Assembly (NCBI GenBank): GCA_029216955.1
Contig: JANAVB010005597.1
Span: forward strand, 48,028,703 to 48,092,702
Reading direction: 5' to 3'
DNA length: 64,000 nt
Source of the DNA: Iris pallida
Taxonomy: Eukaryota > Streptophyta > Magnoliopsida > Asparagales > Iridaceae
Shown here: positions 21,663-33,142 of the stretch, one piece after another
Layout: the number at the start of each line of letters is the position of its first letter
Numbering within the stretch: the first letter of the stretch is position 1
The notes under the pieces: model-generated
Databases searched by the model: none
Told to the model about the DNA's origin: nothing
Seen by the model: the letters and a program-made list of their open reading frames with translations, nothing else
Position numbers and translations under genes: made by a program

Positions 21663-23920
21663 ATCATAAATGGTAGGATTCAACTATAAATTTTAAGATA
21701 CACCAATTTTTCTCGATTAAATGGTCAAAATTGATGATAAATGTCTTGTATGACCTGACTGGAGTGATATGGAAGTTTAAGCTTATGACTATATTGGGTT
21801 ATAATTAATGTACACTTTAATATCAACCATATTTTAAAAATAAATAGAAAAAATGAACAGCTACAATAGAAAAAATAAAATAGACAACCAATGTTAGATG
21901 TAGAAAATTAAATTTGTGACTAATTTATGCATTTTTTCCTCTAAATTTTTATTATTTTTTGAATTAAAATTTTTTTAGTTGATTTGACCCGCTGTATCCA
22001 AATCTCGTTACGCCACTGGTCAAGATTGTGGCCCGTACAAGTCACATTTTTAAAGCATCAGTGCTTCCAAGATCAGGAGACACAACTGCCTTAAAATAAA
22101 TATACATAGTCTATCTCTAATATTATAATGCTGCTTGAAAACCGTCCAAGCTGCAGTATGTATATCATACATCCTAAGTTAAATAAAAAATTCTAACTAT
22201 AACAAATTCTAAAATATAACAAATTTTAAAATCCTTCTCACTTCCTTAAAATATAACAAATTCTAAAATATATTCAGTATTCAAATTATATTTAAATTAA
22301 TATATAGTAATATTTAACATATCCAAAATTCTAAATATATATCTATAACAAATTCTAATTAAAATATATTTTAATATTATTTAATTTTTATCTTTTTAAT
22401 TATATTTTATTTTTGTACGTGCAATACACGCGAACGTAATTAGTGAAAATAAATTTGTTATGATTTGAAGTAAAGCTCTCTATTATTGTACATAATATTT
22501 TAATTAGAATAACTCTCCCCTCCCCATATTCTAATCATAACATATTTAGAATAACCAGTGACTCTTGTGGTTACCGAAGAGAGGTATAAAATCATGGCTG
22601 GATGGCGGAATATCAGTGGATCACCCAACAGACATGTAACACAACGTGCAAAAAAGTTCCGTGTGTATCGCCGGACATCTAAAAAAAAAAATATTTAGAT
22701 TAGGTAGTTGTGATTACGACAGATTTCTCTCTCATGATTTGTTTCTAACTATGAAACTTATTCCATCGATCTCAACCAATATAGAGATGAACAACATGCA
22801 CAATCGACAGCAGTGGCAATCAAAATGAAACAATATTTAGAAGAACAAATACGTGTCACGCCGTGTTATCAGACATGACACAAACGCCTCCAAAGTATAA
22901 CAGGACACGCCAAAAATCAGTGTGCATAACGTATCATCTCGTATATATCGTATGTAGCACGTACGTACCTTTGGATTGACCCCGCAACAGTTGCGGATCT
23001 CCACCGCAGAATTGGTGAAGTCCTTGCCGAACATGGACGAGAAGACGTTCCTCACGTGGTAGAGCTCCGGCAGATCCCCCAGCCTCGATGACGTGTACAC
23101 GAGGCTCGACGCCGCCTCCCTAAGCTCGTCCGGGCACTCCTTCTGCCCCCTGAGGAGCACCGACCTCTCGGTCAGCAGGTGGCAGTAGCCCTCCAGCATC
23201 GCGAAGACGTCCAGCATGTTCTCCTCCTTCACCACAAGCTCCGCCTGCACCATAGACCAAATAAAAAAATAAACGCCCACCAACACATTTTGTTTTACAT
23301 AATTTTTGTATCATGTCCAACACGTGTTCATTAGTGGTCGTTACCCTTGTTAGCAATTACCCGAATAAAACTAGTATTATACGCAAATTTTTCTGTATCT
23401 TTCATAAACATATAATACTTGCGTACTTTTAACATATTCAAATCAGTACGTAAATTTTAAACATGCGAAATTTTAAACGTATTTCGTATAAATTATTTAA
23501 AATTTTGGCCAAAAAAGGTGATGGAAACATGTTTAATTAACCAAATTTAACAACATATTTAAGAATGTGAAGTTTCTAACCTCAATATTTTTATTTTTAA
23601 AATATTTGATGGAATTTTTGAACGTATTTTATTTGCACTAAGCCGATTTATACTCGTACTTTTGTCGTCCCGAATTTTTTTCGTTTGCCGAATTGCTAAC
23701 AAGGGTCATTACGCACGCGAAGGAGGGCCCGGTCGCGGTGGCCGAGCTGTAAGAGCTGGAGAAGGTCGTCGCGGGCGTGGTTGCAGCGGGCCTTGTGCTG
23801 GTTCTTGAGGATTGCGAGACGGCAGACGGTGAGATGGAGGAGGGTCTTGAGTTTGGTCATCTTCTTGTTCATGGAGCTGCTGCTGCTGAGAATGCCACAT
23901 GCTTTCCTGGCAATGCCCAT
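20098..23920 (-). CDS. ISTL: IST1-like protein, ESCRT-III/Vps4 regulator
   Basis: Four-exon minus-strand gene. By my reading the exons are 23920-23717 (68 codons), 23244-22969 (92), 21372-21214 (53) and 20928-20098 (276 plus TGA), 489 residues in all. All introns are phase 0, with GT donors (GTGCGT, GTACGT, GTTTTT) and CAG acceptors. Exons 1-3 encode the IST1 (DUF292) domain: basic helices LLHLTVCRLAILKNQ, then VVKEENMLDVFAMLEGYC, ECPDELREAASSLVY, DLPELYHVRNVFSSMFGKDF and the CCGVN turn. The family binds CHMP/ESCRT-III subunits and Vps4-type ATPases and regulates multivesicular body sorting on endosomes. Exon 4 is a long acidic, probably disordered tail with repeated SESD/TSESEEE patches, typical of plant ISTL proteins. 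A TATA box lies about 125 bp upstream. The frame is intact, so this is the best candidate for a working host gene here. Confidence 0.9.
21595..21661. repeat. (TA)n microsatellite in IST1-like intron 2
   Basis: About 33 uninterrupted TA units within the 1.6-kb intron between exons 2 and 3. The rest of that intron (21373-22968) is AT-rich and shows no exon or recognisable element. Confidence 0.95.
23345..23704. mobile_element. hAT-like MITE in IST1-like intron 1
   Basis: 360 bp with 14-bp inverted ends CCTTGTTAGCAATT and AATTGCTAACAAGG. It is flanked by GTCGTTAC (23337-23344) and GTCATTAC (23705-23712), an 8-bp duplication with one mismatch. It fills most of intron 1 and ends only 12 bp from the exon 1 boundary, with the duplication starting at intron base 5. 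A related inverted copy lies at 24312-24683. Confidence 0.85.
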
Positions 23921-24042
23921 GGTGGTTGGATGGAGGGAGAGGAGGAGGAGGGATGAGAGAACGGAGAGGGGATGAACAGTTTGTTTTTCCGTAGATGGGG
24001 AGGTACCGAGTGAAGTGGCGGAGTTTGTTTAGATTTGGAAGG

Positions 24043-24052
24043 GATTTTATAG
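24043..24052 (-). promoter_or_regulatory. TATA box of IST1-like gene
   Basis: On the minus strand CTATAAAATC lies about 125 bp upstream of the ATG at 23920. This puts transcription start near 24010-24020 and gives a short 5' UTR of roughly 90-100 bases. The match and position are good; no transcript evidence is available. Confidence 0.65.
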
Positions 24053-24311
24053 TACAATTCCTAGCCAAGTGGCTCAATGCTAGGGAAATGGAATGTTTGT
24101 TTAGAATTTTACGTCTCTATATTGATAAAAGCATGATTGAGACATTTTATCAAGATTGAGACAACTGGTTATTTGAAAATTCTAACAAGTATTTGAGGGA
24201 AATTAAAAAAAGGAAAATAAAATAAAATAAATAGTATGTGATTATTACCAAACGCATTAAGGGAACCAAAAAAAAACATTTTTAGGTTTTTTTTTTTTTC
24301 AAATTGTAAGT

Positions 24312-24683
24312 CCTTAGCAATTATGCAAACATAAAAAAATTCGAGACGACGAAAGTACCAGTATAAATCGACACAGTGCAAGTAAAATGCGTTAAAAAAT
24401 CGGTCAAATATTCGTCAACTGGAAAATTTGATATTAGAAACATCACATGCTTAAACATGTTGCCAAATTGGATTAATTAAATAGATTCTTACTGTTTTGT
24501 TTGCCAAATTTTTCAATAATTCATACGGAACACGTTTAAAATTTTACATGCTTAAAATTTACATACTAATTTGAATCTTTCAAAAATATGCAAATATTAT
24601 ACGTTTCTGAAAAAATACAAATTCTTTTTTTTTTTTTTTTTTTACGTATAATACGAGTTTTATTCAGATGATTGCTTATAAGG
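24312..24683. mobile_element. Second copy of the intron-1 MITE family
   Basis: 372 bp, inverted relative to 23345-23704. Shared blocks include the CCTTAGCAATTATG end, a CGAGACGACGAAAGTACCAG block and, at the other end, CGTATAATACGAGTTTTATTC. It lies about 260 bp upstream of the IST1-like TATA box. The ends are diverged (CCTTAGCAATT and ATTGCTTATAAGG) and no clear target duplication remains, so it is the older of the two. Confidence 0.75.
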
Positions 24684-24691
24684 GTCCATAC

Positions 24692-27600
24692 ATCCTACTG
24701 TCCAATTTAAGCTCCAGCGCTCATACAAAACTTTCATCACATATTCTATCGATATCGATACTGACCATCATATATATATTGCACATTCTATATCATGATC
24801 ATTTTTTTGAAACGCTTACACATCCTACTTGCCAGTGCCTTGCAGGCATATTTTTAATAAAAAAAAAAAACAAGGAAAATGATCGTGGGACATCGGCTGT
24901 GTTTCATTGGGCTTTTTTTTATGGAAAATATTTCCAACATAAATTTTCCATCAAATGTAGTGTTTGATAGCTTATATTTTTCATGAAATTATTTTCCAAA
25001 AAACTAATATTTTCATATTTTCATCTAAAAGGGTGGAAAATGAAGCACCAACTTGTAGGAAAATATTATTTTTCGTGGAAAATAATGACAATCAAACACC
25101 CAAATTAAATTTTCCATGAAATTTTTTTCAAATTTCATGGAATTTTTTTTCTAGGAAAATAATTCCATGCAATTAATTTTTTTTCCACATATTTTTCATT
25201 TTGCAATCAAACGCACCCTTAGTGAAAGAGCAGATTTATTGTCTCCAAATTTTGTGACTTCCGTCTCCTATGCATGCAACACATATATTTATAATTATTT
25301 AGCTCTTTAAATAAAAAAATATATGGATTGCATGTATAAGAGAGGAAACAGAATTGGAATATTCATTTTAGGAACATCATATCAACTTTCACTTAAGAGA
25401 AATTATTCGATAGTCCGGACTCACCACCTGGCTATGGTGAATGGTGAGTCCGGCCAATAAATTTTTGACACTTTGTAAAAAGAAATAACTCACTTAAATT
25501 TTAATATATAAAAAATCAGTACTTTATAATGATTTTGAAAAAAAAAAAAAACTAATACTTTTATTTTATTTTATGCCAAGTTAATTTTTATATTATTTTT
25601 ATATTTTTTTAAAAATTTATTTTTACCGAGTGTCAAAAATTAAGTGGCCAGGCTCACTATTCATGGTAGGGAGTTGGTGAGCCCGGCCTATTTTATAATT
25701 TCTCCTCACTTAATGAGATGTGGTTTTTGGCAGATTGGTGCCTACACGACGGTCCACGTAATTGATCAGTAAGGGTAGCATTTCTCCATTAGATTTGGCT
25801 ATATTTATTAAGCTTAGTCCTGGATTGAAATGATAGGTATATATATTTGCTTAATCCCATGACTATATTTTGCACACACTATCAAGTTAATTATTCCCTC
25901 ATACCTAACAAAATTATCCGACACACTTGCAACTGCTATAGCTTAGGTAACCAAATTTTGCTCGAGTCTTCTCAATCAAACCTCACAGAAGTTTCTCTCT
26001 CTCTTGTTCTTGGAAGAATGAGCTGGAGATGTGTTGATATTGAGTTTGATTCATTGCGAAGTCATGGTTAGTAGACTAGGAAGTTTCTGTCTTGTTATCA
26101 AAGAGAGAGTCAGGTTTGGGTTTGTTTTAGATTGCGGTGGGTTTAAAGGTGAAAATTGGTTGGGAATTTTGGGGGTGAATTTTTTTTTGTTTTGTTTTTT
26201 TGTTTTTTTGGGTGATCGATCACGTACGTGACACAGTTCACACTAATTGACAAATTGGATGGTTCTAGTGTGTGAGGACAAAGTTGAGTCATTGAGTGCC
26301 AACACGCACGGTACGCTATGGATTTCCAGCTCTTCTGCCAAATTGCTCTCTAGATGCATTTGAAGGGTTATGAGTTGCGAGAACTTTAAGTAATGTATAA
26401 AAAGATGAAACAAATCTAATGCTTTCATCATTATTATTATTATTTTATATGTCCCGTGTAACGTACTGAACTTTGTACACTGCGTAACATGTATTTTGAA
26501 CCCACTAATTTTCTACCATTTTAATAAATGGAAGAATAATACGCTTTTGTGCCTCGATCCATTGATCTTCCATCACTCATCTAGATACTTATGTCTCTTC
26601 TTAATAATCACAAGGGTCCCTCGAGTTCGGCACTATTGAAAATATTATTTCTCTTGACTATTTGGTTTAAAAGAGAGGAATATTGATTTGATAATAGCAC
26701 CATACTTTGTTGATATTCGGTAGGTCGAGTTGAGTTCCTGGTGATGGGACATTAAAATTTTCTTTGGTATCTTTTTTTAGGAGGAAGTGAAGTCTAATTT
26801 GTGTATAAAAAAATTATTATGACATGTTGGCCAAAAAAATATTGCAAAAACGATATCAATCCACTTGAAGATAACGATACACAAATTAACTCGCGCAAGA
26901 ATCAAGATTGATCAAACACACCATATATGTTTGAAGACGGTCAATCTAGACAAATTATAATCTATATATCTCAATAATACAAGATTAGATACAAATATGT
27001 TAAATCATTTGTCTCCAATTTTAACTCCTTACAAATGTCAAAAAAGAAAAGAATATTACAATTGGAATCACACACCAACCACATGAGGATCCTCCTGAAG
27101 AAGTAGACGACATCCCGAACGGATTTTTTTTTTCTTCCAACCGCCTTGAAGAACAAGTCCTAAGAACAAAAATACGGACTTTTTCTTATATTTATGTAGA
27201 CTTGTCTTCATGAATCTCTCTTGTGAGCATCCTATGAGCAAATCCTCCCTTAGCCTACTTATATAGGTTAAAAAAAACCTTAGGATTATAAAAAATCTAA
27301 ATTAGCTCAGCATTAATCATGACTATCTAGGTTAGATCAACGATCCAAATAATTGCTTATTAGAATATGTTTCTGGCAAAAAAATTGATTATACCGCTAG
27401 TGTCCCCAAAAATATTTTGAAAAAAATAATACCAAAACTGTGAACACCTAGGATATTGCATGCCTGTCGAAAATTTCTAACGTTTTAGATAAACGTCGGT
27501 ATAATTAAAGACGACGTTTGCAACAATGTTTAATAAACGTCAAAAATTGTGAAGTAATAACAACTAATTTTCCATACAGGGATGATGGTGGTGGTGCTCG

Positions 27601-28480
27601 AGGTTGTTGGGTGGAGGAAAGAGGTGGCAGTGATGGAAACTCGATCCGAGACGAGGAGTGGTGGTTTCTATGGGTAGGAGGAGTAGGAGGGAAACTACTC
27701 CTCCCTTTCAAAATGATTAAAGAAGAGAGAAAAAAAAATAAAAAAAATGAATAAAAAGTAATAACATTATTATTAATAGTATAAATAATTATTATTATAG
27801 ATGAGGTACTAAGTGGAGGATATTTATGTTATTTTATATTTTTCGTCAACTTTGTTAGGGTATCAAATTGTATTGAAGTATTTAGTTGTATAATATAAAA
27901 GTATAGGATATGAAGTTGAAAAACTGAAATAGTTGATGTATAAGTTAAAATTAAGTCATTATATTATACAAAAATTAAATTTTATCGGAGTAGTCGAGGG
28001 CCAAAATCAATTTATTACATAATATTATATTAGACTAAGACCCAAAATTATATTAACATTTTATTGGATTAGACATGGGCCAAAAAATTTATTGGGCTAG
28101 GCTATACTACTTTTGCGATGTCCGGCGTAATGTACGAAATTTTGCGCATACTACGTTACATGTCATTTGGGTCCACTGTCCACTTCACACACACACATCT
28201 CTTCCGCGGTTCGATTCTGAAATCGTCTGCTTAGCCAAGAAAGTTATGCCTCTCCTCATTTACCAAACGAGCCAACTGAGTTCAATGACCGTACTACATT
28301 GATTGGATCATATCACATTTGTTGGTAAATTGAACGTACAAAACTATATTTTCATAACTTAGTGCTTTGTTCCCAATTTTTTGTAGTTTTTACTGGATAT
28401 TCTCGACAACGGAAACATCAAACCTTAATTAAACAAATACTATCTATCCTAATCCCCCATTAAATTCTAAAAAATCAATC

Positions 28481-28484
<4 letters not shown>
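24692..28484. other. AT-rich intergenic DNA
   Basis: 3.8 kb without a credible gene; open frames are short and low-complexity. It contains a foldback MITE (25397-25704). A second possible foldback at about 24888-25220 is made of repeated TTTTCCATGAAA-type words ending in GCAATCAAACGCACCC. No promoter, RNA gene or conserved coding block was recognised. Confidence 0.5.
25397..25704. mobile_element. Foldback MITE, Mutator-type
   Basis: 308 bp with long inverted ends of about 75 bp: GAGAAATTATTCGATAG, TCCGGACTCACCA and TTTTTGACACT on the left are mirrored on the right by GAGCCCGGCC and ATAATTTCTC. Flanks TTCACTTAA (25388-25396) and CTCACTTAA (25705-25713) form a 9-bp duplication with one mismatch. 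Long TIRs plus 9 bp suggest a non-autonomous MULE. Confidence 0.85.
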
Positions 28485-28542
<58 letters not shown>

Positions 28543-28573
28543 TCTCTCTTAACCACTAGACTAGAGGTCATTT

Positions 28574-28644
<71 letters not shown>

Positions 28645-28647
28645 CTA

Positions 28648-28713
<66 letters not shown>

Positions 28714-28799
28714 CAAATGACCTCTAGCCTAGTGGTTAAGAGAGGCATGCTGTCCGAGTGGTCAGGAAATCGTTTTCCGGTGGAAGCGTTCGCCACAAT

Positions 28800-28873
<74 letters not shown>
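28485..28873. repeat. Compound (TA)n/(CT)n microsatellite cluster with inverted arms
   Basis: TA tracts at 28485-28539, 28611-28642, about 28656-28712 and 28805-28873, and a CT tract at 28575-28610. Between them, 28543-28574 and 28713-28745 form an inverted pair of about 32 bp (CTCTTAACCACTAG, GAGGTCATTTGC). On the minus or plus strand each arm contains AGCCTAGTGG or AGTCTAGTGG, a pol III A-box-like word. Confidence 0.88.
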
Positions 28874-28875
<2 letters not shown>

Positions 28876-30560
28876 TCTCATCGACAATGTTAGGGTTCCA
28901 GCGAGCGGAATCCCTGCCGCACGGTTCTAAGCAGAAGGAGGACGGAGAGGATCCAGGGGATCCACCCCAGCGAGACGAGGGGGACGGGTGGACCACTGTC
29001 GAGCGACGCCGACGTCCGAGCCAGATGGGGAGACGAGAGAGATTTGTAGGGGGCAACATGGCGAATAGGGCTTATGGTGAAGGACGGGTCTCATCGACAA
29101 AGACGCAGGGTCCCCCTCGGCAACCGGGGACGCTGACGCAGGGAGCGACAGGGACCAACAACAGGGGGCAAGGCCCAGGGACGGCGAGCAATATAGGGAA
29201 GAAGGTAACTATACCAAGAAGAGAGATCAGCAACCCAACCATATCTCAAGATCAAGGAACTCGATCGGCGCCGATTTCTTGGGCCGATCTCTGTAAACCA
29301 GCGGCCGTCCAAGAAGAGGTGGTACTCCAGTACGTGGAACCGCGGATAGTTGGAGGAAGGAAAGTCGTGGAGATCACGACAGATGATATAGAGGAGACTT
29401 CGGCTTACTGGAAGAACACGGCAATTCTGTACGTGATGGGAAACAAGCCCTATTACGGACAGATACGAGCGTATGCCCAGAGAGTATGGCGCCCGAAAGG
29501 GGAGATGGAAATATTTTCCAGAGAGAATGGGTTTTATTTTATAAAGTTCGATCTTGCGGAGGACCTGGAAAGGGTTCTTGAAGGGGGTCCGTGGACGTTT
29601 GACGGAAGAGTGGTAGTGCTGAAAAGATGGCTTCCTGAATCGTGCTTCGAGAAGGATCGACTTTCGTCGGTGCCTATATGGATCAGACTTCCCTGGCTAT
29701 CACCTCAGTTATGGAGCACGCCGGCGATCATGAAAATCGCTAGCATGGTCGGAAAACCCCTCCGCACAGACGTACTCACAGCTAGAAGGAAGCGTCTCTC
29801 ATATGCGCGGGTCTTTGTCGAGATCGAGGTTACTAATGAGTTGCCACGAAGAATAGAACTCATGCTTCCTAATGGTGAGTTGATGTGGCAGGCTATTGAA
29901 TATGAGTGGGTCCCTCCTTCGTGTGATAGATGTAATTGTTTTGGGCACGTTCGAGCTCACTGTCAGGAAGAGGTGAGCCACATGGAGGAAGAGATACCAG
30001 CAACAAACACACCGACAGATGAAGGAAAAGATGATAGGGAGACGGGGAAGACGCGGAGCAACGAGGAACTGCCAGAGAGCGAGGAGACGGAGGAAGTTCA
30101 CTTGACTGGTAATAACCAAAGGGATGAGGATATGGGCGGACAAGAAACTTCAGTTCTTGGAAAACGACAAGCCCCGGAACAGGAAAGAGGAAAGGAAGGT
30201 CAGCTGCTACTAACATATCGAGACCAGAGAATAGAAGAGGAAGCTAGGAGTGGCGAGAATAATTCAGGGTTGAACCAATCACTAGAAGACTCGGAGGCGT
30301 GGGAAGAGGATTTTGGAGGTCGAGTGTCCAAGTTTGTTCGAATATTTGGAGCAAGCAATAGGGAATCGCCGAGACGCGCAGCATATGGAGATGCGAGGGA
30401 AGGAGATGTAATACCTGGGGCGAATCTCGCCAGGGAAAACCCGAGGTGGCTAACTAATCTCCAGGATCCTTCTACGGTTGGAGGAGATAGGAGGAGAAAG
30501 GGTATAGAGGCAAACATAGGAGATACTCTCTCTACTCGTCACAGTGAGAGTTTGAGGTAA
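28872..30560 (+). CDS. LINE ORF1 (DUF4283, CCHC zinc knuckle)
   Basis: 562-residue open frame. The true start is probably the ATG at 28872, since the upstream frame is only the translated TA tract. The N-terminal 140 residues are charged and low-complexity. A DUF4283 domain follows at about residues 165-310 ([50 protein letters not shown]). Then comes a DUF4283-linked zinc knuckle [14 protein letters not shown] (CX2CX4HX4C). The C-terminal third is acidic. By family knowledge ORF1 proteins bind LINE RNA in the retrotransposition particle. It has no internal stop, unlike ORF2. Confidence 0.9.
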
Positions 30561-30595
30561 AAGGAGGACGGGAACAATCAACATCATATTTCCCA

Positions 30596-30813
30596 ATGAA
30601 TATTCTGTCCTGGAATGTCAGGGGGGCAAATTCGATAGGTCGATGGAAGGAAATCCAACAGATTATGCGAAGTACAAAGAGTTCGATTGTGGCCATACTT
30701 GAAAGCAAAATCAAAGATCAGAAGAAAATTAAGCAAAGGATCCCAGCTAACTGGGAGGCAGCTGATAATCTTGCACTTGGGGGGTTGCAAGGATCTGGGT
30801 GATGTGGGATAGT
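30596..30813 (+). pseudogene. LINE ORF2, N-terminal endonuclease start
   Basis: Begins 35 bp after ORF1. The first residues MNILSWNVRGANS and IVAILESKI are the start of the apurinic-type endonuclease domain of plant L1 ORF2. The frame closes at a TGA near 30800 that looks like a one-base loss, since the next frame resumes the protein across the D insertion. The LTR element is inserted 13 bp further on. Confidence 0.85.
30809..30813 (+). repeat. Target duplication of family D element (left)
   Basis: ATAGT, identical to 42794-42798 on the other side of the 12-kb insertion. This shows that the whole three-LTR block is bounded by one integration event. Confidence 0.93.
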
Positions 30814-33142
30814 TGTCACGCCCCGCTCCCGTAGGAGCGATCGTCCTCGCTAAGGCGTGATGCCGCACGAGCCTAGATTGCGCTCGTGCAAGGCGGGTTC
30901 CATAACGGCCGATTACAGCGGCTGCGACGGGGTCGTCGCACAGAAGTCCCGTGCAGAGACATTGATTTATAGCAGCAGAATTAGAACCAAACACATGAAC
31001 ACAAGTCATTCACAAGAATTTTCTTTATTGATATTGAAACAACGGTTACATTGGGGGCACAAGGCCAAGATTACAATCACTCCAATACACTCGTCTCACA
31101 TTACAAATCGCTCAGCTCTCTCTCATCTCTCGATACATATTTGTCGATCCAGCGGAAGCTTCGGAAGGCGATGTCCATACATTATGTCCTGTATAAGTCT
31201 TCAGTTCACGCGGCCGCACGCTTCGACTCGCCAAGGAACTCCGTGCCTCGGCGCATCCAAGCGAGATCCACGCCACGAGCTTCTACCTGTGCCTGCACAT
31301 GAAACACTGTGTGGGTGTCAGTACCACTGTACTGGTGGAGTGAGCTCCTCGCCCACCCATACAAAACCTACACGTTCATTTACTTTGTGCAACATAAACC
31401 CTTGTTCGATTGTCTTTCTATTCTTGCCTTAGGATCAGTTTTAGGACCGGCGCCTTAGCGCAACTTGTGTGTCAGAACCATCCCGTGCTTGTAATGTCAA
31501 CGTTAACTCATACTTTGTATCTAGACCACTCCTCGTGCCAACAATGTTAACCTATCAAGTCGTGTTTGCCTTACGGCCAAAATCAGGGACGCAACTACAC
31601 GATAGACTTCATTTCCGTGTGACCGTGCTATCGTACTGATAACATCCTTATCTTTAAGTCTCGAAACCTTGTCGTTTTCTTACAATGTCAATATATCGAC
31701 TCAGACTTGTCTTGTGACAACGCGGCCGTGCCTCGTATTTTGAGGTCGTGCCCAGCTACTCGACATAACTTTCAACCAACTTGCCCTACGGCCCTTCTCG
31801 ACTTTACACTCGACGCCACCACTCGTGCCGAAGCACAACGCCTACGTTGATACCCAATCTTAGGCCCAACATTATGCTTTTAACTTTGTACACATGCCTT
31901 TAACTCGACTCCTTGATATAGCACACTCAATACTCGACTAAATCCAAAGGCACACTCGCGGATTGTCGCCGCCATGCCGACATCTATATGAACTTGGTCA
32001 CTAGCACGACAAGCTATATAGGACCTCCATTGGATATTAGGGTACGTTCGTAAATAACGAGGCGCGAACTCGCCGAATTTCCCCTAATACCCGCTCTACG
32101 GCGCACCCCTTGGGTAGGTCGCACCCCGTCCAAGGGTCCCGTAAGCACGTGTTCCTCCTAGGCCAGATCAGTCCCATGGCGGCGGCAACTGTCTGAGGAA
32201 CAAAATCAAAACCCTTGTGCACCGGTACACAAGTTGTCCAATGACCATGCAGACTCGACCCACTTCCTCATTTCTGGACCGTTTCATACTTCTCAATGTG
32301 GATAGGAACGCGAGACTCCCGATCGAGGGACCGCCTCGAACTACTTAACGTGGATAGGAACGCGAGACTCCCAACCGAGGGACCGCCTCGAACTTCTTTG
32401 AACTCGAGGGAACGACTACTACGTAGCCTTCCAACTTAACTTAAACCAACGTGTTCCTTAGATGCCATAGACCGTGGCTAACTTTCCAATAAACCAACCG
32501 TGGCTCGTGCCTCTAAACCGATTCGTGTTCTACGCAACGCTATTGCCTAAATCATACTTCATATGATGGGCCTTGGGGTCGTGGGACGATTTATCTTGAC
32601 AACCGCAGAATGAGCGGGACAGCACGTAGACTAACTTAGGTTGACCGGCATACCTTGCCTAACCCACTCAAGCCTACAACATAACCCAAGGGACGAGCAA
32701 AGGCTATGCCAAGCCTTGCGGGACAGGACCGTGCATGCTTTAGCAAGCATTTGTGCGGGCGACGCCTATAACTTAGGCTAACTCTCAGCTTTTGCACCGA
32801 AGACCAATTTTCCTTCTCCCAAGCCACGGGACGAAGGACCGAGTGTCATTTTCAAAGCACGCCGTGCACCAACTCTAAGCCGACCGTGGGACGTTTTCCA
32901 TGTTCTAACTCGATTCAAACCGTCGGGATTATTCCCTTAGCTATGTGGATGCGTAGCTTTTATTATCAAGCCTAACTTGTGCAAGTTGAAAACACGATTT
33001 ATTATGTGAAGGCAAAGATGAGGAGAGTTCACCGAAACTACCCCACCTGAGCGATGTCTCCGAGCAAGCCGTTGCAAGGCTAAGACCGAACGCCGTCGGC
33101 GTTTCGATTCCTCCGATTGACTTTGCGGGACGGGGCACTACA
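30814..33142 (-). repeat. Family D LTR 1 (3' LTR)
   Basis: 2329 bp. I noticed one difference from LTR 3 and two from LTR 2. A 191-codon open frame at 30857-31432 recurs in all three LTRs but runs against the element and has no recognisable domain. It is not called as a gene. Confidence 0.93.

Noticed and set aside
28713..28795. Possible tRNA gene (TGTCCGAGTGGTCAGG and AGCCTAGTGG words).
   Set aside because: No B box or cloverleaf could be completed; at most a SINE or tRNA-derived remnant.
30857..31432. A 191-codon open frame repeated in all three family D LTRs (also 35647-36222 and 40508-41083).
   Set aside because: It lies inside the LTR, antisense to the element, has no recognisable domain, and recurs only because the LTR recurs.
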